Below are positions 54,176 through 61,465 of a stretch of 64,000 bases of DNA, piece by piece. The stretch lies in the NCBI GenBank assembly GCA_030144965.1, contig JAMPUU010000012.1, positions 124,001 to 188,000 of the forward strand, written 5' to 3'. Positions within the stretch are counted from its first letter, which is position 1, and each line of letters starts with the position of its first letter. The position numbers were made by a program, and so were the translations under genes. Under the pieces are notes generated by a model, which did not search any database, was not told the origin of the DNA, and was given only the letters and a program-made list of their open reading frames with translations. Origin of the DNA: Nitrospira sp. BO4 (GTDB lineage: Bacteria; Nitrospirota; Nitrospiria; Nitrospirales; Nitrospiraceae).

Positions 54176-54259
54176 ACAAGGCTGCGCGATGAGGCAGCTG
54201 GTTCCTAGAAATGCCAGTGTATCAAAAAGTACGAGTAGAATGCGGCTGCGAGTTCTCAC
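54041..54259 (-). pseudogene. Truncated third secreted thermonuclease
   Basis: Signal peptide (LAFLGTSCLIAQPCLAAD) and SNase N-terminal beta barrel strands (VVGIIDGDTVDVLRNNRSAR, VRLHWHGN) are intact, then the sequence stops being SNase-like and ends at 54041. The catalytic Glu region, the second Arg and the C-terminal helices are missing. Interrupted at the junction with the hypothetical gene at 53870. Confidence 0.65.
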
Positions 54260-54262
54260 GGA

Positions 54263-54574
54263 TCATTTCTGCTTTGCCACAATCTTGTACTTGATCTGCT
54301 CGTAGGTCGCTCGTGGCAGAATCTGTTTCTGCACCAGCTCATCTTTTCTGGTGTAAGGCCTGCCTTTGATGATCTTCTCGGAATAGGCGTCACCGATGCC
54401 TGGGAGCGTCTTGAGTTGTTCGGCGGTGGCCGTATTGATATCGAGGAGGTCCGCTTGCTCGACAGCTTGGACCAGTGAGGAGTCGGTCACGGTAACGAGG
54501 GATAACGGGAGCGCCAGCAGGAGCACGCTTCCCAGTCCTACGCGGAGTGTCCACCTCATGATCGTTGGCAACAT
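54263..54574 (-). CDS. ComEA-like helix-hairpin-helix protein, exported
   Basis: 103 residues with a signal segment ([20 protein letters not shown]), then a HhH domain: [20 protein letters not shown] and [20 protein letters not shown]. This matches the ComEA DNA-binding fold, which binds DNA in the periplasm during uptake. It lies between the thermonuclease genes. Confidence 0.8.
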   Translation of the reverse strand: MLPTIMRWTLRVGLGSVLLLALPLSLVTVTDSSLVQAVEQADLLDINTATAEQLKTLPGIGDAYSEKIIKGRPYTRKDELVQKQILPRATYEQIKYKIVAKQK

Positions 54575-54704
54575 AATCAGCCTCCTTGTTAGTGCGTCGT
54601 GCTCCTTGTGATTCGTTGCTCCATCTCAATAATCCCGGCCAAGCGTTCGAGCAGGTTAAGCGACTGGTGAGCGGTACCCAGGAGTCGGGTGGTACTAGTG
54701 ATAC

Positions 54705-55175
54705 TCACTTGCCCCGCTTCCGCCACTCCCATGGCGGCATCGGGTTAGGATCGATCCATAATCCTTTTCTAGCCTCCCGTGCTTCATTCTCCAACCCTTC
54801 AAGGACCGTATCGCGTGGCGCATCCTTCCTATACCACCAGCACCAACCCTCTCTGACCAACACATGATTAACGTTCGTGCCATCAGAGAGCAGCACCTCT
54901 GCGACGGTCCGCGCATATTTATCTTTACCGTGGCTTTCAATGGTCACGTCCATGGAAAAAATGAGGTCTGAGGTGGCTTGCTTCGCATTGCCGCTGAACG
55001 GCTGACCGTTCTCGGGACAATCAATCCCATGCAGACGGATACGTTCAGGCTTCCCGTTACGGAGCACTTCAAACCTGCCGCCATCCTGGACTGAAATTAC
55101 TTGGCCGGTGAAGGGGAAGGCGTCTATGGCCTGGGAGCAGAAGAACAGAGAGAGGAAGAGGGCTAGCAGTCTCAT
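54705..55175 (-). CDS. Secreted thermonuclease (SNase) paralogue 2
   Basis: 156 residues from the ATG at 55175; the frame continues to 55226 without support. Signal peptide (LLALFLSLFFCSQAIDAFP), then ISVQDGGRFEVLRNGKPERI, RLHGIDCPENGQPFSG and DKYARTVAEVLLSDG. The catalytic Glu (DCPE) is kept, but the Ca-binding Asp of DGD is Gly (DGGRFE). It ends WIDPNPMPPWEWRKRGK like paralogue 1 (WIDPSPVSPWAWRK). Confidence 0.85.
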   Translation of the reverse strand: MRLLALFLSLFFCSQAIDAFPFTGQVISVQDGGRFEVLRNGKPERIRLHGIDCPENGQPFSGNAKQATSDLIFSMDVTIESHGKDKYARTVAEVLLSDGTNVNHVLVREGWCWWYRKDAPRDTVLEGLENEAREARKGLWIDPNPMPPWEWRKRGK

Positions 55176-55269
55176 CAGACTTGTCCTAGTGCATCGTCTC
55201 CTTCGCGGCTCGCTATTCCACCTCAATGATCGCGCCTAGCGATCACGAGTACCAACCAATGCCTGATAT

Positions 55270-56706
55270 CTATCTGGTAAAAATCTGATCCAGTAAAAGT
55301 AGTCGTTGGTCGAGTTGTTTGCCAAGTTGTTCAAGCTCGCGAGTGGAATGCGAGTATAGATCTGGAAAATCTCCCTTGTCGGAAAGGCTCGCCATTTGTG
55401 CGGGTGTCAGTGTTTGGCGCTTAAGGTAAGCATCAAAGATATGTGTAATTTCCTTCAGATCAGCAATCACCAGACGGTAATGTTCTTCGACCTCGGGATA
55501 CGCTTTGACGATTTCATCATTGCTCGTCACCTGATAGGCTTGAAACATCGCGAGTTGCAGCTGTTTCCTGGCGTCTTGGAGTTTCTGTACGTCGTTACGA
55601 GCATCGACCTCATAAAATACTTCGATTGCCTGAGTGCATGTCTGCATGATTCTGGCGTTGTCTAATCGGGCAGCCAGTTTTGTTGAGGGATACAGTTTAT
55701 AGGCTGCACTTAACTCTCCTACCCTCCCATCGTTCGTATGGCGGATGTCACTAATAACTCCTCGCTCTAGATAACCAACAGACTTGGGCACATCGATAAC
55801 TTGCAGTGACGGTTCTGGAGGATTGAGCTGCAAGTCGCGAAAGAATCGTTCCAATTCCATATGCATTTGGATAATTTTGTGGCTCAGTTCCGTGGTTTGC
55901 CTTGACGATTCCTTAAAGCTGTTCGTGAGAAGCTGTGCAATGTCTTTGGCTCGAGGATCTTTCTCGCCCATGAGAATTGGCATGATTTCCACCAGACGTT
56001 GATTGAGGCCATCAGTCCTGGAACGAATTCCTTTTGAGCAGGCCCTCCAACTATCGGCGTACTGATGATGTCGAGCGATGAGTCGATCAATCTGAACCAG
56101 AGCGTCACGATAGTTGAGAGTCAAATAGTCGGCAGGAACGGTATACGGGTTCTCGAAACATGCTTGCCAGAATCCCTCAGTACTACGCTTTGCCTCCAAC
56201 AAATCACTTATTGCCTTCACTGGGTCGAGAGATGGAGAGACTGCTCCATTGGGAACCACCATCTTGAAATGAAATGTTTTGACGGGTTCGTTATTGAATA
56301 GGACCGTCATGGAGTACGATCCTGGTGGATCTCCAGGTGCAACGGTCCAAAGATTCCATATGTTTCCTTGTTTCGTAGGTGTTCGAGCTTTCGTCAGGGT
56401 AATAGTTCGTCCATCCTTCGATAACTTGGCTTCTTTGGGAAGCGCTCTGGGTCGATCAGGAAGCGTGATTATTTCGGTTACGAGAACTTGATCATTTGAT
56501 GACGCTTTCGCAATGTACCCGTAACTGGTAAGTTCTGGAATCAGAGGAACTTCTAACGCGCCTTGTTGCCACTGCCATTTGTCCGACACCATAGCTCGAG
56601 TACCGACGACAAAATTGATATCCCCGTCAAATGCCCATGATTGTGTTGTTAGCGCTAGTCCTGTCCAGACAACGAATCTGAGGAGGAGCCAACGAACGTG
56701 TCGCAT
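55270..56706 (-). CDS. Large secreted hypothetical protein
   Basis: 478 residues. Signal peptide (RFVVWTGLALTTQSWAFD), an N-terminal beta-rich region (TLPDRPRALPKEAKLSKDGR; WTVAPGDPPGSYSMTVLFNN) resembling a carbohydrate- or ligand-binding sandwich, and a long helical C-terminal half (LRLDNA-like segments such as QKLQDARKQLQLAMFQAYQV). No family is recognised. Monocistronic, convergent with nothing. Confidence 0.65.
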   Translation of the reverse strand: MRHVRWLLLRFVVWTGLALTTQSWAFDGDINFVVGTRAMVSDKWQWQQGALEVPLIPELTSYGYIAKASSNDQVLVTEIITLPDRPRALPKEAKLSKDGRTITLTKARTPTKQGNIWNLWTVAPGDPPGSYSMTVLFNNEPVKTFHFKMVVPNGAVSPSLDPVKAISDLLEAKRSTEGFWQACFENPYTVPADYLTLNYRDALVQIDRLIARHHQYADSWRACSKGIRSRTDGLNQRLVEIMPILMGEKDPRAKDIAQLLTNSFKESSRQTTELSHKIIQMHMELERFFRDLQLNPPEPSLQVIDVPKSVGYLERGVISDIRHTNDGRVGELSAAYKLYPSTKLAARLDNARIMQTCTQAIEVFYEVDARNDVQKLQDARKQLQLAMFQAYQVTSNDEIVKAYPEVEEHYRLVIADLKEITHIFDAYLKRQTLTPAQMASLSDKGDFPDLYSHSTRELEQLGKQLDQRLLLLDQIFTR

Positions 56707-56747
56707 ATCCTATCTCCCGATCAGAACCTTCACACAGAGAATAACCA

Positions 56748-56858
56748 TCACGCTCCTGGAATTAATCCAAAAAGCTTCAGATCACATACCGGAGTGCCTA
56801 TTGCAGGTAAACAAATTTGGCACTCGGGAATGTCGTAAAGAATCAGCCGGTAGGCCAT
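56748..56858 (-). CDS. Possible 36-residue peptide
   Basis: Reads MAYRLILYDIPECQICLPAI and on to PGA, with a GAGGTGCC site. It precedes the 478-residue gene in the same direction by 41 bp. A CxxC pair is present. May be spurious. Confidence 0.25.
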   Translation of the reverse strand: MAYRLILYDIPECQICLPAIGTPVCDLKLFGLIPGA

Positions 56859-57602
56859 GAACGGCACCTCAACTGGGGGGCGTATTGTAGGAGGGAAGGC
56901 CCTTACGGTGCAAGGAAGCCCTCCGAGTGACGACCTTGAATGATTCACGGCTCTTGACCCTGGGTACAAATACTGTAACCACGGGTCACATGGACTCATG
57001 GGAACACAAGGATATCCAATTCCACGAGCGGCCCGCTGTCGGCTATCAGGTTTTAGCTGGAAGATGCGATCGGATGAAAAGCGAGTGCTCTAGTAGCGCC
57101 GCCTGCAGTGGAGGGGGAACGAGTATCAAGCCCTTCGTCTCTTAAGCACCCATCACATCGAAGCACCTTCCGAACCTGGGAAGAAATCAGCGCCTAGACG
57201 CACCCCGTCCGGAGTCCCACCCAAAGAGGCATAGACCACACAAGCCGGTTTGCGTAAAGGTCAGCATCACAAGCAGGCGCAGCCAAGGGCATGACGATCG
57301 TTCAAGATCCGGTCGCACCGGGCGTTCTGGTAAGTCTCAGTGAGTTTCCGAATCGCCAGCGTATAGCACCATCACCATAACCGCCTTCCCTCTCCCATTC
57401 ATATCGTATCCGATACAGTTGGAATCCATTCCGATACGAACGCAAGATGTCTGAACTTCGAATCAAAACTTGAAAGGGACATGAATACGGTACTTTGTGC
57501 GCGTCATGACACGTGGCCTAAGAAATGCTCTAGAACGTCGCATGATCAGAGGTTGAAGAAGCCACGATGCAAAAGTCAGAAGAGAAACGAAAGGAGGCGA
57601 TC
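56859..57602. other. Intergenic stretch without a recognisable gene
   Basis: About 740 bp with no gene, RNA or repeat that I can support apart from short open frames of antisense type. Confidence 0.5.
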
Positions 57603-57776
57603 ATGAGGCTACGCTGGTCCAATGTTCTCGGCTTTGTGATGTTGGCTCCCGCCCTCTTGGTGGATAAAGCTGTTTTCCTGTACGTGCGGCACAACTCAAT
57701 GACGATCGCGATCGCATACGTGGTGGTGGGCCTTTGCCTCTCATCCTGGAGAGGTGCAGTTCGCCAACAAGCCTAA
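57603..57776 (+). CDS. Small membrane protein
   Basis: 57 residues behind AACGAAAGGAGGCGATC, an ideal ribosome binding site. It reads MRLRWSNVLGFVMLAPALLV then a second hydrophobic stretch (MTIAIAYVVVGLCLSSWRG). Function unknown. An upstream in-frame start at 57567 lacks such a site. Confidence 0.55.
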   Translation: MRLRWSNVLGFVMLAPALLVDKAVFLYVRHNSMTIAIAYVVVGLCLSSWRGAVRQQA

Positions 57777-57784
57777 TCCCTGAC

Positions 57785-57850
57785 ACCTGCCTCACCGATT
57801 CCCACGAAGGGGACACATCCCCTTCGAATCCCCTCAGGTCGCCCGTTCAA
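57785..57850 (+). repeat. Direct repeat, left copy, of the 2.9-kb segment
   Basis: A 66-base unit nearly identical to parts of 60651-60748. It contains the hairpin CGAAGGGG-acacat-CCCCTTCG and ends in the 15-mer AGGTCGCCCGTTCAA (57836-57850), which also occurs at 60734 and, inverted, at 60832. The 15-mer looks like the variable loop and T arm of a tRNA. Confidence 0.7.
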
Positions 57851-57864
57851 TTTTCTTTTCAGGA

Positions 57865-57905
57865 ACTGGCGACTGGATTCGAACCAGCGACCTGCGGTTC
57901 ACGAA
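57865..57905 (-). repeat. tRNA 3'-half-like fragment B
   Basis: Minus-strand sequence GAACCGCAGGTCGCTGGTTC, then GAATCCAGTCGCC: variable region, T arm and part of an acceptor stem without a 5' half. Adjacent to the left direct repeat. Confidence 0.55.
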
Positions 57906-57954
57906 TTTCCCCTACTACTCCTTCAGACAACGTAACCCCACAGGAAACAACAAG

Positions 57955-58473
57955 TCAGCCCTCCCCTACCGTGGGCCAAGATGGGCCTCGTTTGTCCTGT
58001 CCTGGTAGCAGCGTGGTAGCAAATCCTGATGATATTAAGGAATAAAACTCCTGTGAAGGTGGGTACGTCTTGTTAACCGACCAGGAGTGTCGTGCAAGCA
58101 GCTTTGCGGCGAGGAAGGATGAAGCGAACGTGGTCAAGCCGAGGAAGAGAAGGCGTAAGTCCTGCTCTAATCCAAGCCGACCTAGATAAGCAGCAAGATA
58201 CATGAGGGCACCAAAAACCAAGAGAAATGCGCCGCTAAATGAGAGGGGCTTCCACCATGGCAGGGGCAGCCTAATGCGCTTGGTGCCAAGAGAGAAACCA
58301 ATAGCGACAAGAATTGCAGCAACCATGATGATCCAGAGGCCGAGCTGAATTGACGGCCCACGACCCCACATAGGTTCGTATTGGTCGAAACCATAGACCG
58401 CGACTGCATTTGCACCGGCAGCCCAGGTTACGAAACCGAGCGTGAAAATGGTGGTCGGCTTGAAAGGGCTCAT
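57955..58473 (-). CDS. Small multi-pass membrane protein
   Basis: 172 residues from the Met at 58473 (longer frame to 58542). About four hydrophobic segments (TIFTLGFVTWAAGANAVAVY; IIMVAAILVAIGFS; GAFLLVFGALMYLAAYLG). The last about 20 residues (TLLPGQDKRGPSWPTVGEG) cross the repeat region and are probably not original. No family recognised. It overlaps the gene at 58527 by its longer form. Confidence 0.5.
   Translation of the reverse strand: MSPFKPTTIFTLGFVTWAAGANAVAVYGFDQYEPMWGRGPSIQLGLWIIMVAAILVAIGFSLGTKRIRLPLPWWKPLSFSGAFLLVFGALMYLAAYLGRLGLEQDLRLLFLGLTTFASSFLAAKLLARHSWSVNKTYPPSQEFYSLISSGFATTLLPGQDKRGPSWPTVGEG
58004..58021 (+). repeat. GGTAGCA direct repeat, spacing 11 bp
   Basis: GGTAGCA at 58004-58010 and 58015-58021. 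The same pair with the same 11-bp period occurs at 60508-60525 near the other end of the 2.9-kb segment. Could be arm sites for a recombinase. Confidence 0.5.
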
Positions 58474-58526
58474 ACACTGGTGGCTGACAATGTTTAGTTG
58501 ATCCGCATAGGAGCCGTCATCAGTGG

Positions 58527-58841
58527 CTATGTGACATCCCAAATGTCTTGCTCAGTCAAATCAGAGAGTGAGCCGTCCGGAGACGACACAAAGCCATTAG
58601 CAGACATCCAACCACTGCCTAGAAAGAAATGGCGATAACCTTGGATTGCTATACGAATGCGACCGTCTGGAAAGGTTTCTTTCATTATCGTGAACTTGTA
58701 GGAGGACAATTCTGATGGGACTTCAACAAGGAAGGCTGGTATTGCGGGCCAATTCGGCCATGTTTCGAGTTCAGTTCGAGGCAAAGCCGCGATTCCATTT
58801 TTAATATCCTGAAGGAAAGATGTGGCTTTGTGGTGATCCAT
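58527..58841 (-). CDS. Hypothetical protein
   Basis: 104 residues starting MDHHKATSFLQDIKNGIAAL and containing NWPAIPAFLVEVPSELSSYK and GRIRIAIQGYRHFFLGSGW. Composition and hydrophobic pattern suggest a folded alpha/beta protein of the small immunity- or effector-associated type, but nothing specific. Same strand as the membrane gene. Confidence 0.45.
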   Translation of the reverse strand: MDHHKATSFLQDIKNGIAALPRTELETWPNWPAIPAFLVEVPSELSSYKFTIMKETFPDGRIRIAIQGYRHFFLGSGWMSANGFVSSPDGSLSDLTEQDIWDVT

Positions 58842-58851
58842 TTATTGGGCC

Positions 58852-59199
58852 ATGACAATCCTATCAGCTCCGACGATCCTCGCATTCTCGGTAACGATTC
58901 CCCGAGTTCCACCAAAGAGCCAAATCCACTTTCAGATAACGACTCACAATATCGGTAACCAGCGAGCTGCCAAACAGCTGACCCATATTCGTGGTGTACA
59001 AAATGCAATACTTAAGGAGTTTACGAAGGATCTTGGAGAACGATTTTCCGATCCAGGTTCAAGCACCTATGCCATATTTCCTGCTGATGTCACTACGTGT
59101 GTTATAGGAACAATACGCATAATGGAACTACGAACGAAGGGCAGCGTGGAGATTTCACCTCCTGTTCCAGAGCGGTATAACGATGAGGCATGTAATTGA
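58852..59199 (+). CDS. Hypothetical protein (doubtful)
   Basis: 115 residues with start MTILSAPTILAFSVTIPRVP; no ribosome binding site or domain. It contains ILKEFTKDLGERFSDPGSST. May be part of the 2.9-kb cargo or spurious. Confidence 0.3.
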   Translation: MTILSAPTILAFSVTIPRVPPKSQIHFQITTHNIGNQRAAKQLTHIRGVQNAILKEFTKDLGERFSDPGSSTYAIFPADVTTCVIGTIRIMELRTKGSVEISPPVPERYNDEACN

Positions 59200-59329
59200 T
59201 TGCGAGTTGGTTTAGCAGTCGCAGGACATTGAAACGATGTTAGGAATGACGTAGTCTCTGAATCCCAAGCTGCGAGTTATACGCGCAGAATTGGGAGAAC
59301 AAGCTGTTATGTGGATCGGCCTAAACACA

Positions 59330-59336
59330 GTTAGGC
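59330..59336 (+). repeat. Core-site-like GTTAGGC upstream of the SDR gene
   Basis: GTTAGGC at 59330-59336, matching the integron crossover site G/TTRRRY. It lies 65 bp before the SDR start and mirrors GCCTAAC at 60304. Confidence 0.35.
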
Positions 59337-59400
59337 GGTACACACCACGCTCATCGGTGGCCGCAGGTCGTGTCGAACTATCACGAAGGAGGAGCAAGCC

Positions 59401-60297
59401 ATGACACAGCGTCTCTCTGGCAAGGTAGCCGTCGTCACAGGCGCCGCCTCGGGAATCGGCTTAGCAACCGTCGTCCGCTTTGTCGAAGAGGGCGCACGGG
59501 TCCTTGCCGCAGACAAGGATGGTTCGGCGCAAGTGATGCTTGAAGGACGCTTTGGGGCCGCAGTTCGCTTCGTGCGATGCGATGTGACGCAGCTGGAGGA
59601 GTTGCGTTCCGCCATAGAGACTGCTGTGGCGCACTTCGGGGGGCTGGATATTCTCTTTAACAACGCTGGTGCTGGGGGTGCTCCCGCCGGCGTTGAAGGT
59701 TTTGATGCCGCCGGCTGGGATGCTACCCATGCCCTACTTCTGCGCGCTGTGGCTGCCGGAACTGCATACGCGGTGCCGCACATGAAGCGTCGCGGCGGTG
59801 GAGCCATCATCAACACGTCGTCAGTGTCGGCGCTGCAAGCAGGCTACATGCCGCTCGCCTACTCAGTGGCCAAGGCCGGCGTGCTCCACTACACGCGCGT
59901 GGCTGCGGCAGAACTAGCGCCGCAGCGCATCCGCATCAATGCGGTGGTGCCAGGCTTCATCGCCACGCGTATCTTCGGCGGAATGTTCGGCCTCGGCAGC
60001 GAAGAGGCGCAGGGCATGGCCGAGCGGATCGCCGAGCGCAGCGGCCGGGCCAACCCAGTCGGCCGCTCTGGCCGACCGGAGGACATTGCGCAGGCTGTAG
60101 CCTTCCTTGCCAGTGATGAGGCAGATTTCATCACTGGTACGGCCCTCACCGTTGACGGTGGGTTGACGATCGGACCCCGACATAGTTGGGATATGGACCC
60201 CACGCTTGCCACGCCGATGACTGATGCGCTCGGAGTCAGCCGTGGGGAGCTGTTGGCAATGCGCGCAAACGCAATCGCGCAATCACAGAAGCGTTGA
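59401..60297 (+). CDS. Short-chain dehydrogenase/reductase (SDR)
   Basis: Classical SDR, 298 residues, slightly longer than usual (about 250) through a C-terminal tail. NAD(P) motif VTGAASGIGLATV (about 13-25), NNAGAGG (about 89), catalytic YSVAK (AYSVAKAGV) and C-terminal TGTALTVDGG. It reduces or oxidises an alcohol/ketone; substrate unknown. Ribosome binding site GAAGGAGGAGC. Its GC content is clearly higher than the surrounding AT-rich cargo, and it ends 6 bp before an attC-like element. Confidence 0.9.
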   Translation: MTQRLSGKVAVVTGAASGIGLATVVRFVEEGARVLAADKDGSAQVMLEGRFGAAVRFVRCDVTQLEELRSAIETAVAHFGGLDILFNNAGAGGAPAGVEGFDAAGWDATHALLLRAVAAGTAYAVPHMKRRGGGAIINTSSVSALQAGYMPLAYSVAKAGVLHYTRVAAAELAPQRIRINAVVPGFIATRIFGGMFGLGSEEAQGMAERIAERSGRANPVGRSGRPEDIAQAVAFLASDEADFITGTALTVDGGLTIGPRHSWDMDPTLATPMTDALGVSRGELLAMRANAIAQSQKR

Positions 60298-60303
60298 CGT
60301 GCC

Positions 60304-60360
60304 GCCTAACCCCTCGCTCAACACCGGACCCTGCACGGCTGGCGCGGGTTCCTCGCTCTT
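60304..60360 (+). repeat. attC-like element after the SDR gene, truncated
   Basis: Starts GCCTAAC (60304-60310), continues with CTCGCTCAACACCGGACC and later GGGTTCCTC, the order R'' - L'' - loop - L' known from integron gene cassettes. The final R' (GTTAGGC) is missing before the sequence changes. Confidence 0.45.
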
Positions 60361-60507
60361 TCTATTCCAGGACCGATCAGGGATAGGACCATGCCGCGCA
60401 CACCCGGAAAGATCGGAAAGAAAAAACCGGGGGCCTTGGATCGATTAGATGCGATTGTCACAGACGAGTGTAATTACGTAGGCTTTAAAAGGCCCGCCGT
60501 GGCTCGC

Positions 60508-60525
60508 GGTAGCAAAACGGTAGCA
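60508..60525 (+). repeat. GGTAGCA direct repeat, spacing 11 bp
   Basis: GGTAGCA at 60508-60514 and 60519-60525, the same arrangement as at 58004. It lies about 210 bp before the right direct repeat core. Confidence 0.5.
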
Positions 60526-60596
60526 GAAGTGGATAACACACAGAATCCCCAGACCGGAGAGGTTGTGCAAATACCTGACTTCCCATGGGGAATTAC

Positions 60597-60632
60597 TGGA
60601 GCCGGCGACCCGGATTGAACGGAGCAACCTGT
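60597..60632 (-). repeat. tRNA 3'-half-like fragment D
   Basis: Plus-strand GGCGACCCGGATTGAACGG followed by GCAACCT; as the complement, a T arm and acceptor 3' end similar to fragment C but more degenerate. Confidence 0.4.
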
Positions 60633-60650
60633 CATCGGTTCGGCCCTGAA

Positions 60651-60748
60651 GCCTGCCTCACCGATTCCTACGAAGGGGGCCAGCCCCCTTGTAAAATCCC
60701 CACGAAGGGGACACATCCCCTTCGAATCCCCTCAGGTCGCCCGTTCAA
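60651..60748 (+). repeat. Direct repeat, right copy, of the 2.9-kb segment
   Basis: Contains the full 66-base unit found at 57785-57850 but with an internal partial duplication: an extra hairpin AAGGGGG-ccag-CCCCCTT precedes the CGAAGGGG hairpin. Ends with the 15-mer AGGTCGCCCGTTCAA at 60734-60748. Confidence 0.7.
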
Positions 60749-60814
60749 CACAGTGGACCGAGGCCCGCCGCTAGTCCGCAGGCACCATATTATACAAACA
60801 GCTTTGCGCGATAT

Positions 60815-60862
60815 GGAGCAGGCGACCCGGATTGAACGGGCGACCTGCGGTTTACGAACACG
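60815..60862 (-). repeat. tRNA 3'-half-like fragment C
   Basis: Minus strand reads CGTAAACCGCAGGTCGCCCG then TTCAATCCGGGTCGCC, a 3' half with variable region and T arm. It contains the inverted copy of the 15-mer at 60832-60846. No 5' half nearby. Confidence 0.55.
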
Positions 60863-60977
60863 ATTAGGCATGAAATACCAGCATACAGCAGCACACGCTA
60901 TGTAACCGTATAGACAGTACTAGCAAGGGGGTTGTGCTCTGTTATTGCTTCCTGCATCATCCTGTCGTCTCCCCTGA

Positions 60978-61019
60978 CCGTGACCTTTTTCGTAATTCAA
61001 CCGTGACAGAAACCGTGAC
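60978..61019 (+). repeat. CCGTGAC short direct repeats
   Basis: CCGTGAC occurs at 60978, 61001 and 61013 (steps of 23 and 12 bp). It lies between the tRNA-like fragment C and the small gene at 61151 in otherwise gene-free DNA. Confidence 0.45.
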
Positions 61020-61150
61020 GGGGAAGACCCCCCGCCGCCCTTTCGTCGTTGGCGGGTAGCCCACATGGAGTCCTCTAGGACTAGCCATGTATCCAGGGCT
61101 GACCATAGGGCATGGGGTATGAGTCCTCGTACTCGAAGCCGTGAAAGGGC

Positions 61151-61309
61151 TTAATAGTCTTGGCCCAAGTGTTGTTCGAGAATTTGAACGCGGTCGGCTA
61201 TGTCGATAAGGATACTCATGAGGGCTTTGGTGTGAGCACTAGTGAACTGAGGATTCCGGGTGAGTTCAATCGCCAGCTTGCGGAGCTGGTCGGACGGATG
61301 CGTATCCAT
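61151..61309 (-). CDS. 52-residue helical protein, paralogue of 37708-37857
   Basis: Reads MDTHPSDQLRKLAIELTRNP, then HTKALMSILIDIADRVQILE and ends QHLGQDY. Ribosome binding site AACAGGAGGTTGCC. See the paralogue for the shared pattern. Its position next to the integration region, and the paralogue next to other orphan genes, suggest a family of small mobile or lineage-specific genes. Confidence 0.6.
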   Translation of the reverse strand: MDTHPSDQLRKLAIELTRNPQFTSAHTKALMSILIDIADRVQILEQHLGQDY

Positions 61310-61465
61310 GGCAACCTCCTGTTGGATGAAGTCAGGAAAAGCTTAGCTTCCAAGTGAGGAGAGGTCAAACCAACGTCACAACTGATGCGAAAGCCGACGA
61401 GCCCAAGTGCTGCCTGTTTCACTGCTCAGCGCGGGAATTTGCAGGACCACTGTGCCCCCTCTTCC

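Noticed and set aside
60391-60618. 75-residue frame between the SDR gene and the right repeat
   Set aside because: Runs into tRNA-like fragment D; no homology visible. Possibly part of a lost recombinase gene, but not supportable.
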